The notes below the pieces were generated by a model. That model did no database searches and had not been told where the DNA came from. It was given only the letters and a program-made list of their open reading frames with translations. A stretch of DNA of 64,000 bases. Origin: Sneathia sanguinegens. Its GTDB lineage: Bacteria > Fusobacteriota > Fusobacteriia > Fusobacteriales > Leptotrichiaceae. This document shows, piece after piece, positions 18,947 through 26,289 of the stretch (within the stretch, counting starts at the first letter, position 1; each line of letters begins with the position of its first letter). A program made the translations under genes and the position numbers. The DNA is taken from NCBI RefSeq assembly GCF_001517935.1, contig NZ_LOQF01000005.1, positions 24,001 to 88,000 of the forward strand. The letters run 5' to 3'.

Positions 18947-18955
18947 TGCTATAAT
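18947..18955 (+). promoter_or_regulatory. Extended -10 promoter of XRE cassette 1
   Basis: TGCTATAAT at 18947-18955. The same block, TGTTATAAT, precedes the cassette 2 remnant at 24645-24653, with the conserved downstream stretch ATATATAAAATAACTTC. Confidence 0.5.
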
Positions 18956-18997
18956 ATATAAAATAACTTCATAAACGTATAATTAAGGAGTGAAAAT

Positions 18998-19207
18998 ATG
19001 AAAGTCAGTTATAATGAATTGTGAAAAGTTTTAATAGACAAAAATATGAATAAAAAAGCTTTAGCAAATGCTTGTGAATTATCTCCTGCAACTATATCCA
19101 AAATGGGCAGAGGAGAGTTTGTTAGCATGGATGTTTTATATCGTATCGGAACCAAATTAGGTGTTGATTTTGGAGATATGGTTTCAATTATAGAGCAAAA
19201 GAAATAA
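18998..19207 (+). pseudogene. XRE-family HTH regulator, cassette 1, broken by an in-frame TGA
   Basis: A 69-residue helix-turn-helix reading frame with a good ribosome-binding site (AAGGAG) and ATG at 18998. The DNA-binding core is intact: ALANACELSPATISKMGRGE, then VLYRIGTKLGVDFGDMV. Codon 9 (19022-19024) is TGA where relatives normally have Trp (TGG). A restart at the Met of NMNKK (19048) would leave a 53-residue protein that still contains the HTH, but without a clear ribosome-binding site. It precedes an ORF6N gene, as in the other two cassettes of this island. Confidence 0.7.
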
Positions 19208-19249
19208 ACAAAACTTGAGGTGACAAAATGGAATCTCAAGTTCTAAAAG

Positions 19250-20155
19250 ATGGAGGTATTTATCTCAGAAGATAAAAATCTCGTCATTGTTGACAATAAA
19301 GAAATACAGAATATTATTTATACCATTAGAGGCAAAAAGGTAATGGTTGATAGTGATCTCGCAGAATTATATAAAGTTACTACTGGCAATTTAAATAAAG
19401 CGATGAAAAAAAATTTATCAAGATTTCCAGAACACTTTTGTTTTCAATTAAAGGAACTTGAATATGAAAACTTGAGATTCCAAAATGGAAGCTCAAATTT
19501 CAATAATAATTATGGTGGCAGAAGATATATGCCATATGTATTTACAGAACAAGGTATCGCCATGCTTTTTGCTGTTCTTAAAAGTGATGTAGCAGTCGAA
19601 GTCAGTATTAAAATTATGAATAGCTTTGTGGAGATGAGAAGATTTTTGATTTCCAATCAAGAGCTGTTTTCAAGATTGGATAGGATTGAGTTAAAGCAAT
19701 TGGAAACAGATAAGAAGCTGGAAGAAGTATTTAATTATTTAGCTACCAATACTGAGGTTAAGTAAAATATCTTTTTCGATGGGCAAATTTATGATGCGTT
19801 TAGCTTTATTGTAGGACTTGTTAAAAAGGCTAATTAAGAAATAATTTTGATTGACAACTATGTAGATGTCAACACCTTAAATATTTTTTGCAAGAAGAAT
19901 AAGAGTGTAGATGTTGTAATTATGACAGCAGGAAAAGGAAATCTATCAACAAAAGATATAACGAAATTTAATGCTCAATATACAAAGCTATCAGTTAAAA
20001 CTACAACAGATTTTCACGATAGATTTTTAATCATAGATAAAGTAGAAGTTTATCATATTGGAGCTTCTATCAAAGATGCTGGTAAAAAGAGCTTTGGAAT
20101 TACAAAGATAGAAGATGAAGATTTAGTTAATAGTTTGGTAAATAAAGTGAGGTAG
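19250..20155 (+). pseudogene. ORF6N-domain protein, copy 1, disrupted
   Basis: Homologous along its length to the intact copy at 25267-26160. The N-terminal ORF6N (phage antirepressor-like) domain reads VDSDLAELYKVTTGNLNKA and YMPYVFTEQGIAML, and the C-terminal part holds DFHDRFLIIDK. Three lesions are visible against the intact copy: the ATG that follows GGAGG is now ATC (19262), a Gln codon is TAA at 19763-19765, and a Lys codon is TAA at 19835-19837. An upstream ATG at 19250 could still start a 171-residue N-terminal product. Confidence 0.85.
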
Positions 20156-20334
20156 AGTATGGCGAATTTATATAATAAAAATTTTCAAAAAAGAAGTATA
20201 ATTGTTCTGGTAATTTTAATGATATGATACGACTTGTTTTGAGATAAGCAAAACAATAGGATATGATAAGAGAAAATTAAGATCAAAGATGAGTGTAGTT
20301 GAGGTTAAATAATGTTAGAAAAGAGGTTGAATCG
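20156..20334 (+). other. Relic sequence between ORF6N copy 1 and the large island gene
   Basis: A short frame starts with ATG GCG right after the ORF6N stop, as in the intact cassette (ATG GCA at 26164), and soon ends. A further fragment reading FEISKTIGYDKRKLRSKM has no start. These look like remains of a third gene of the cassette. Confidence 0.35.
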
Positions 20335-22269
20335 ATGGATTCACAGTATATTGGAGCGAAGTTTTATAGCAAATCGGATTTGAGTATTGGATGGAACTTG
20401 GAAAAAGCTGAAAAAATAATTAATGTTTTTGATGAAACCAATACGGGATATACAATAAACAATATTTTGGAAATGTATAATATTTGTTTATTATTTGATT
20501 CTAAGGTTATGTTGCAGTCATGGAGTGAAGAGTACTATAGGAAATTAACCTCAGTGGCAAATAGTTTCAGACCCATAATAGGAAGATTTTTTTCTGACAT
20601 TGATTACTTAGGTATTAAAACTTTTTATCCTGAAATTAGCATTCACTATAGGAATTCTTTTTGGGATGTGTTTGAGACATATAAAATTTATAAAAATATA
20701 TCTTCTGAAGAATTTATAAGTTTGTTAGAAATATTTAATGTTCCACTTTATATAATCTTAGAGCATAAGGACATAGTTCAATATTATAATAATGAAATTA
20801 GTGATTATATGAAGCAATCTAAGTCTAGTGCTGAGATTTTGATTTCGCATCATCTAACAAGTAAAGAAAGAAACCATAAGATATATTATATTCCAAGTGC
20901 ATTACAAACAAATCGGAGAATCGAAATAATAGAAAAGTATATTGATAGAGAGGATGCTAACCAGAATTATTTATTTCTACTTTCTAAATCTCGAGGGACA
21001 AAAGAGTTTCCTATTAGTGATAAAATTCGATTAAAGTCAAAAAGACAACATGAAAGAATTGTTGAAAAAAGCTTTGAATCTGGCACAGGATTTTCATTTG
21101 GAGCTATTGTGGGCTTTTCTAATAACAAAGAAGAGATTGATGTTTCTTATGAAGATGAATTGAATCCCAAAATTATATATAGTCGTTTATGGTTAGAAGA
21201 AAATTTAGATAATCCAACACTACTAAATAATTTCATATATCTTTTTGGATATGTAGATCGTTTTTTCAGATCAACTTTTCCATCAAATAAAAATCACATT
21301 GGAAGTCTTGAAAGATTAGTTGGCGTAAAAGGAAATAGAGAGTACGCGATTGGAGTATCCTTTATGCTTAAAGAAATGATATCTAGTATGCAAATTAGAG
21401 CATATTATTATGAACTTCATAAATTAGACAAAAGATTGGAAAATATTTTCAAGTGGTTTTTTGAAGAATACCTTAATAAAGAGTTCAAAGCAGAAGGTTT
21501 TTCTCTATTAATACCAAGTTCGGAATCATCTTTTTTAGAAAAAATGAGAACAATGTGTTCCGAGTTGGATTCAATTTTAAGACAATTTATGCTTTTTGTT
21601 AATAATGGGGAGATAGATATGGAATTATTAGAAATATCAAGAAACTCACCATTAATAGAAGATATTCCGAGTTTTTTTGAAAAAAAATATGGATACATAG
21701 TCGATACAGAATTATTAAATATTTCGTACTTATTGTTTTCGGATCAATCCGAACTAGCTTATGTTGAAAGCAAGAAAGATTATAATAATTTTGCAGATTT
21801 AATAAAGAATGAGGATATGTTATTTTCAGATTTCTTTGAGTATCAGGTTTTAAGCCTAAACTGGCTAAAAGATAAAAATATTATTCATGAAGATAAACAT
21901 GGATATATACGTTTTAGAATGGAAATAGTAAGAATTTTAGAGGATTTTTATAATAATGATGTGATATGCTTATCCTATTACAAAAATAGGGATTTATTAG
22001 ACGAGTTAATCACTAATAAAAAAGTTATATTTGAATCTACACTTTTTTCCAAACCAGAGCAGGATTATTTAAACTATATTCTTAATGACAGGCAATTTGA
22101 TAATGGACCTGCTATTAGAAATAAGTATTCACATGGTAATAACACTCAACGCATAGAAGTACATGAAAGTGATTATTATCAATTGTTAAAGATTTTTGCT
22201 TTAATGGTTATCAAAATTAATGAAGAGTTTTGCTTAAAAGATGATTTGACAAACGATGATAATTTATAA
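20335..22269 (+). CDS. Large island protein with C-terminal HEPN-like RX4H motif, function unknown
   Basis: A 644-residue soluble protein I cannot assign to a family over most of its length. The N-terminal 550 residues are mostly helical, with no P-loop, nuclease or TIR motif visible. Near the end, NGPAIRNKYSHGNN holds Arg595 and His600 with four residues between, the RX4-6H arrangement of HEPN ribonucleases such as those found in abortive-infection and toxin-antitoxin proteins. The start at 20335 follows AGAGG; an in-frame codon at 20299 lacks one. Codon use is foreign (CGA, CGT, CGC, TCG appear; the core genome uses AGA), indicating transfer. It sits alone between two XRE/ORF6N cassettes, a typical place for defence cargo. 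Function is inferred from one motif and context only. Confidence 0.7.
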   Translation: MDSQYIGAKFYSKSDLSIGWNLEKAEKIINVFDETNTGYTINNILEMYNICLLFDSKVMLQSWSEEYYRKLTSVANSFRPIIGRFFSDIDYLGIKTFYPEISIHYRNSFWDVFETYKIYKNISSEEFISLLEIFNVPLYIILEHKDIVQYYNNEISDYMKQSKSSAEILISHHLTSKERNHKIYYIPSALQTNRRIEIIEKYIDREDANQNYLFLLSKSRGTKEFPISDKIRLKSKRQHERIVEKSFESGTGFSFGAIVGFSNNKEEIDVSYEDELNPKIIYSRLWLEENLDNPTLLNNFIYLFGYVDRFFRSTFPSNKNHIGSLERLVGVKGNREYAIGVSFMLKEMISSMQIRAYYYELHKLDKRLENIFKWFFEEYLNKEFKAEGFSLLIPSSESSFLEKMRTMCSELDSILRQFMLFVNNGEIDMELLEISRNSPLIEDIPSFFEKKYGYIVDTELLNISYLLFSDQSELAYVESKKDYNNFADLIKNEDMLFSDFFEYQVLSLNWLKDKNIIHEDKHGYIRFRMEIVRILEDFYNNDVICLSYYKNRDLLDELITNKKVIFESTLFSKPEQDYLNYILNDRQFDNGPAIRNKYSHGNNTQRIEVHESDYYQLLKIFALMVIKINEEFCLKDDLTNDDNL

Positions 22270-22278
22270 ATTTATCTG

Positions 22279-22417
22279 GAACTGGGACTGGGACGGGACT
22301 AAAATTTTGAAAATGTCCTATAATTAGATGGATTTGGTGATACTCTAAAAAAATAGAACCTAGTATTTTGAATGGTTTGGGATGTATCGGACGTTTGGAA
22401 AAGAAGAATGGGAATAG
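22279..22417 (+). repeat. 139-bp direct repeat, copy 1
   Basis: Begins with the G-rich string GGAACTGGGACTGGGACGGG and ends with GAATGGGAATAG. It is matched at high identity and equal length by 24395-24533. Similarity stops abruptly at the 3' end. Confidence 0.8.
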
Positions 22418-22657
22418 TCCTGTGAAGAAAAATGTGTATTAGGGGAAGAAATTTATATAGTAGACCTTAACTAGATTGCAAAAGCAACTAATACAACTGG
22501 GGTTATTTATAAAAATAAAATTGAATCAATGAATAAACAGATAGAAAAATTATCAAGAGAAATATGGCAGATTCACGCCCTTTTATTAAACAGAACAGAA
22601 TAGCTTCCTTAAAACATTTTAAACCTGTAAGAAGTTTTGAAAATATAATTAATTGAA
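22418..22657 (+). other. Coding relics after repeat copy 1
   Basis: In one frame, interrupted by stops, the translation reads through to NKQIEKLSREIWQIHALLLN (about 22530-22600), a coiled-coil-like segment. There is no start codon or ribosome-binding site for it. It may be the tail of a lost gene; no intact gene is seen. Confidence 0.3.
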
Positions 22658-22834
22658 ATGCTTATTTTTAAAATAGACCAGGTTTTAGAAGTAAAAAATA
22701 TAAGCAAAAACAAATTAGAAAAAAAAGCAAACCTTCAAAGGACACAACTTAATTCTTATTGTAATAACAAGGTTAAAAGAATTTACTTAGAAACTATAGC
22801 AAAGATTTGTTATTCAAAACTGGATGAGAAATAG
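22658..22834 (+). CDS. Small Cro/CI-type HTH protein, possibly truncated
   Basis: A 58-residue frame starting at ATG 22658. The pattern IDQVLEVKNISKNKLEKKAN, then LNSYCNNKVKRIYLETIAKIC, matches the compact HTH_26/Cro group, in which the recognition helix precedes a basic loop and a closing helix. Relatives usually continue another ten residues after the last helix, so the C-terminus may be cut. The ribosome-binding site is poor. It lies 58 bp upstream of the DUF4417 fragment and may be the leftover regulator of that cargo. Confidence 0.5.
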   Translation: MLIFKIDQVLEVKNISKNKLEKKANLQRTQLNSYCNNKVKRIYLETIAKICYSKLDEK

Positions 22835-22892
22835 AAATACTCTCGAATTTATAGGCTTACGGTAAGTTTTAAATAATCCGAATTTTAACCGT

Positions 22893-23354
22893 GTGCAATT
22901 CGACACGTTTAGAAATAGGAAATATTTAAATATTTTATCAAAATATGGAGGTGTCATAACACCAGATTATAGCTTATATCGTGATATGCCACTATCTATG
23001 CAAATATGGAATATATTTAGGAGTAGAGCCTTAGGTTCTTATCTACAATCTAACGGAATAAAAGTTGTACCAAATGTTAGATTTTCAGATGAAAGAACTT
23101 ATGATATAGCTTGTGCAGGGGTAAAGAAAAATTCAACAATTTCACTTAGTACATATGGATTAATGAAGATAAAAAAAGAAAAAGAAATCTTTAAAAAAGG
23201 ATTAGATTATGTAATTAGAAAATTAACTCCTAAAACATTAATAATATATGGAACTACTCCATATGATGTATTTGGAAAATACAAATTACAAAGAATAGAA
23301 ATATTGTCCTATGAAAGCAAAATTTCTAAAATCCACAAAATGGAGGTTAATTAA
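22893..23354 (+). CDS. DUF4417 family protein, probably 5'-truncated
   Basis: A 153-residue frame matching the DUF4417 family in GGVITPDYSLYRDMPLSMQ, VVPNVRFSDERTYDIAC and STISLSTYGLM. Family members usually have more N-terminal sequence; here the frame reaches back to a stop at 22863 and offers only a GTG at 22893 with no ribosome-binding site, so the 5' end is probably lost. The family is common in prophages and mobile elements; its biochemical role is unknown. The stop shares a base with the ATG of the toxin-like frame that follows (TAATG). Confidence 0.65.
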   Translation: MQFDTFRNRKYLNILSKYGGVITPDYSLYRDMPLSMQIWNIFRSRALGSYLQSNGIKVVPNVRFSDERTYDIACAGVKKNSTISLSTYGLMKIKKEKEIFKKGLDYVIRKLTPKTLIIYGTTPYDVFGKYKLQRIEILSYESKISKIHKMEVN

Positions 23355-23755
23355 TGGGTAGTGGAAATTTTGGGGGATTTAAAAATACTAAAGGATCATT
23401 AAAGCCTGAACATCTTATGGAAGAATTAAGAAATAGTGGAGTTAAATTTACTGAAGAAGACATTGTAATGATTGCCAAACAAAAAAAAGGCGAGCTTTTA
23501 TGGCTTGAAAGAGGAAATAAAGTAGCAGGATTAATACACATTGAAGAAGGTCATTCTGAAAATTTAAAATCTGCATTTGGAGTGAATGAAAACTCCATAC
23601 CTTCATTTATAAAGAATGTTATAGAACAAGGAGGAAATAGTTTCTAATGTTAAAAAAGGTAAAAAAATACCAGAATATATGATTTCGGTGGTAAACATTA
23701 TGTACTATGTGCACTTGGAACAAACGGATTTATTGTTTCAGTTTATCCAAGATAG
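23354..23755 (+). pseudogene. Frameshifted toxin-like nuclease domain (BECR fold-like)
   Basis: The first frame (23354-23647) reads MGSGNFGGFKNTKGS and then WLERGNKVAGLIHIEEGH, resembling the barnase/EndoU/colicin E5-type (BECR) nuclease domains found at the C-termini of phage and polymorphic toxins. It ends early. The expected last strands continue in another frame: DFGGKHYVLCALGTNGFIVS, then VYPR and stop at 23755. Joining the two needs changes near 23640-23648 and near 23676, so the toxin is inactive by at least two indels. The ATG has TGGAGG upstream. The downstream gene looks like its immunity protein. Confidence 0.65.
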
Positions 23756-23763
23756 GAGGTTAT

Positions 23764-24096
23764 ATGAAAAAATTAAAACTCATGCTAGATTTTGGAGGAG
23801 GTCCAATATGGACTGAATATTTTGATAAAGAGAAAGGAAGATTATTAACAGGAATTGAAAAAGTAGACAATGATAAAGAATTATGGGATATAAATGAAAC
23901 AATTCAAGAATTATTTACATCTTACTACCACTTTGATTATAATGATCAGGCTTGCTTTTTCGATGAAGAACAAGAGAAAAAAGACAAATATAAAATGCTT
24001 GCATTATTAGAGAAATTAAAAAAAAGACTATATGAAATAAATGATGGCTCTTTTGAAATTGATGATAGAGAAACTGAAAGGGTTAAAAATTTATAA
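23764..24096 (+). CDS. Putative immunity protein of the decayed toxin
   Basis: A 110-residue acidic protein with no signal peptide, starting at ATG 23764 after AGGAGG. Characteristic segments are LMLDFGGGPIW, the FTSYYHFDYNDQACFFDE block and the closing INDGSFEIDDRETERVKNL. It has the size, charge and position (9 bp after the toxin stop) of immunity proteins in polymorphic-toxin loci. I recognise the pattern as a recurrent neighbour of such toxins but cannot name a family with certainty. It appears intact although its toxin is broken. It overlaps the next relic by one base. Confidence 0.6.
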   Translation: MKKLKLMLDFGGGPIWTEYFDKEKGRLLTGIEKVDNDKELWDINETIQELFTSYYHFDYNDQACFFDEEQEKKDKYKMLALLEKLKKRLYEINDGSFEIDDRETERVKNL

Positions 24097-24232
24097 TGAA
24101 AGAATTAGATATTGTAGAATTGAAAAAGGATTACAAAAAAATTGTTAAGTTGAGTTTTTTGATAAAGATGGAGATACCATAGATGTAGTCATGACTCCTT
24201 TAAATAAATTAGAATTTATAGAGTCATTCTAA
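24096..24232 (+). pseudogene. DUF4926-like relic
   Basis: Starts MKELDIVELKKDYKK, typical of the small DUF4926 proteins. It then jumps frame: the conserved end VEFFDKDGDTIDVVMTPLNK is in another frame, finishing at TAA 24230-24232. Sequence between the halves is shorter than in the family, indicating a deletion with frameshift near 24140-24155. DUF4926 genes often sit beside toxin/immunity genes. Confidence 0.5.
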
Positions 24233-24250
24233 TATAATTTAAACTTTTAT

Positions 24251-24292
24251 AAATAGAGCTTGTAAAAAATGAATCATACAAGCTCTATTTTT
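24251..24292 (+). terminator. Terminator closing the toxin/immunity block
   Basis: A 14-bp perfect stem, AAATAGAGCTTGTA (24251-24264) with TACAAGCTCTATTT (24277-24290), and a T-run. Confidence 0.85.
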
Positions 24293-24394
24293 ATATCCAT
24301 TTGAATAAATTATAAAGGATAGGGTAAATTTATCAAGAGGATTATGTAAATCTAGTTTTTCAATAAATACGTCTCTGAAATCACATTTAATTCC

Positions 24395-24533
24395 GGTACT
24401 GGGACTGGGACGGAACTAAAAATTTGAAAATGTCCTATAATTAGGTGAATTTAATGGTGTTAGAAAGAATAAAACCTAGCATTTTGAATGGTTTGGGATA
24501 TATTGTACGTTTGGAAAAGAAGAATGGGAATAG
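24395..24533 (+). repeat. 139-bp direct repeat, copy 2
   Basis: Second copy of 22279-22417, again from a triple GGG string to GAATGGGAATAG. In this copy one frame continues past the repeat (ILNGLGYIVRLEKKNGNRAC... to a stop near 24621), suggesting the repeat contains the 3' part of a lost gene. Confidence 0.8.
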
Positions 24534-24684
24534 AGCGTGTTTTCTCATAAATAGTTTAAAATCAAGGATTGTAGCTGTTGAAAAAAGTGGGTATTTTACT
24601 TTTCAGACAAACATTATTTAAATCTTTAAAAATCACAGTGGTAATGTTATAATATATAAAATAACTTCGTAAACTTATAATTAT
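24534..24684 (+). other. Relic coding tail and duplicated promoter block
   Basis: Remaining frame of the gene relic to 24621, then a duplicate of the cassette promoter (TGTTATAAT at 24645-24653). No intact gene. Confidence 0.4.
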
Positions 24685-24813
24685 AAAATATAAATAAAAA
24701 AGATTTGGTGAATGTTTGTAAATTATCTTCTGCAACTATATCTAAAATGGGCAAGTTTGTAAGCATGGATATTTTATATCGTATCGGAATCAAATTAAAA
24801 GATGAAGGTATTT
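24685..24813 (+). pseudogene. XRE HTH remnant, cassette 2
   Basis: Translates to KKDLVNVCKLSSATISKMGK, then FVSMDILYRIGIKLK. Compared with cassette 1 it lacks the first 16 residues and three residues after KMG, and runs directly into the ORF6N ribosome-binding site. No start codon; non-functional. Confidence 0.7.
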
Positions 24814-25122
24814 ATGATAGAAGATAAGAATCTTGTCATTGTTGATAATAGAGAAATACAGAATATGATTTATATGTTTAAAGGTAGGCAAGTGATGATA
24901 GATAGGGATTTAGCTTATCTTTATAATGTTGAAACTAAAGTGTTGAATCAAGCAGTAAAAAGAAATTTAAATAGATTTCCAGAACATTTTCATTTTCAAT
25001 TAACAGAAGAAGAATATGAAAACTTGAGGCCACAATTTGTGACCTCAAGCGAAAATACACATGGTGGTAGAAGATATATGCCATATGTATTTACAGAACT
25101 GGGAATGTTACAAAATAGATAA
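24814..25122 (+). pseudogene. ORF6N-domain protein, copy 2, truncated after the ORF6N domain
   Basis: A 102-residue frame from ATG 24814. It covers the ORF6N domain (KNLVIVDNREIQNMIY, VMIDRDLAYLYNVETKVLNQ, RYMPYVFTELG) and is then joined abruptly to the remains of another XRE gene. The C-terminal PLD-like part of the intact copy is missing. It is more diverged from copies 1 and 3 than they are from each other, so it was not made by a recent simple duplication. Confidence 0.8.
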
Positions 25123-25250
25123 AAATATGAATAAAAAAGATTTGGTGAATGCTTGTGAATTATCTCCTGCAACTATATCTAAAATGGGCAAGTTTGTAAG
25201 CATAGATGTTTTATATCATATCAGAACCAAATATGGAATCTCAAGTTTTA
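25108..25250 (+). pseudogene. XRE HTH remnant, cassette 3
   Basis: Reads KIDKNMNKKDLVNACELSPA, then TISKMGKFVSIDVLYHIRTK, fused upstream to the truncated ORF6N copy 2 and ending at the ribosome-binding site of the intact ORF6N gene. It lacks the N-terminal helix, the RGE residues and the tail. Confidence 0.7.
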
Positions 25251-25266
25251 AAAGATGGAGGTATTT

Positions 25267-26160
25267 ATGTCAGAAGATAAAAATCTTGTCATTGTCGATA
25301 ATAGAGAAATACAGAATATGATTTATACATTTAGAGGTAAGCAAGTAATGGTAGATAGTGACCTTGCAGAGTTATATAAAGTTTCTACCGGTAATTTAAA
25401 TAAAGCGATGAAAAGAAATTCATCAAGGTTTCCAGAACATTTTTGTTTTCAATTAACTAAACTTGAATATGAAAACTTGAGATTCCAAAATGGAACCTCA
25501 AGTTCAAATAATAATTATGGCGGTAGAAGATATATGCCATATGTATTTACAGAACAAGGTATTGCTATGCTTTCTGCTGTGCTTAAAAGTGACGTGGCAG
25601 TGGAAGTTAGCATTAAAATTATGAATAGTTTTGTGGAAATGAGAAGATTTATCCTTTCAAACAAAGAGATGTTCGCTCGTCTTGACAGAGTGGAGTTAAA
25701 ACAATTGGAAACAGATAAGAAACTGGAGGAAGTCTTCAACTATATAGCTGCCAATACTGAGGTTAAGCAAAATATATTTTTCGATGGGCAAATATATGAT
25801 GCATTTAGCTTTATTGTGGGACTTGTTAAAAAGGCTAAAAAAGAAATAATCCTAATTGACAACTATGTGGATATCAATACCTTAAATATTCTGTGTAAGA
25901 AAAATAAAGGAATTAATGTTGTTATTGCTACATCAGGAAAAGGAAGCGTATCAGCAAAAGATATAGCAAAATTTAATGCTCAATATCCAAAGCTATCGGT
26001 TAAAACTACTACAGATTTTCACGATAGATTTCTAATATTAGATAAATCTGAAGTTTATCATATTGGAGCTTCTATAAAAGATGCTGGTAAAAAAAGCTTT
26101 GGAATTACGAAGATAGAAGATAAAGACTTAGTTAAGAGTCTTATAAATAAAGTGATGTAA
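25267..26160 (+). CDS. ORF6N-domain protein with C-terminal PLD-like region, intact copy
   Basis: A 297-residue protein. Residues 1-105 form an ORF6N DNA-binding domain as in phage antirepressors: NREIQNMIYTFRGKQVMVDS, ELYKVSTGNLNKAMKRN, and YGGRRYMPYVFTEQGIAML. A coiled segment follows (about 125-160). Residues 170-297 form a separate domain with IILIDNYVDINTLN and DFHDRFLILDKSEVYHIGAS, resembling one half of a phospholipase-D-like fold with an HDR instead of the HKD motif. The start at 25267 lies five bases after GGAGG; an upstream in-frame ATG at 25255 overlaps that site. It is the only undamaged member of the three cassettes, but its partner XRE gene is broken. Confidence 0.85.
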   Translation: MSEDKNLVIVDNREIQNMIYTFRGKQVMVDSDLAELYKVSTGNLNKAMKRNSSRFPEHFCFQLTKLEYENLRFQNGTSSSNNNYGGRRYMPYVFTEQGIAMLSAVLKSDVAVEVSIKIMNSFVEMRRFILSNKEMFARLDRVELKQLETDKKLEEVFNYIAANTEVKQNIFFDGQIYDAFSFIVGLVKKAKKEIILIDNYVDINTLNILCKKNKGINVVIATSGKGSVSAKDIAKFNAQYPKLSVKTTTDFHDRFLILDKSEVYHIGASIKDAGKKSFGITKIEDKDLVKSLINKVM

Positions 26161-26289
26161 AGTATGGCAAAAATTATAATTAAGATATCCTTCATTAAAA
26201 GAAGTTAATTATATGGCTTTTTGAGAAACTATAGAAAATAAGAATGGAAATAGAGTAAAAAAAATAAATAAAAAGTAGGGTGAAGTAAA
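26161..26289 (+). other. Right edge of the island
   Basis: A 14-codon frame starting ATG GCA AAA ATT (26164) ends quickly. GAATGGAAATAG at 26242-26253 resembles the ends of the two 139-bp repeats. Core-type sequence resumes with the next gene. Confidence 0.35.

Noticed and set aside
18763..19239. Phage repressor/antirepressor switch with a nearby prophage
   Set aside because: XRE and ORF6N genes suggest phage-type control, but no structural, packaging or integrase genes are present in the window.
23707..23763. Longer N-terminus for the immunity gene
   Set aside because: This part translates the last strands of the frameshifted toxin in a wrong frame; AGGAGG supports the ATG at 23764.
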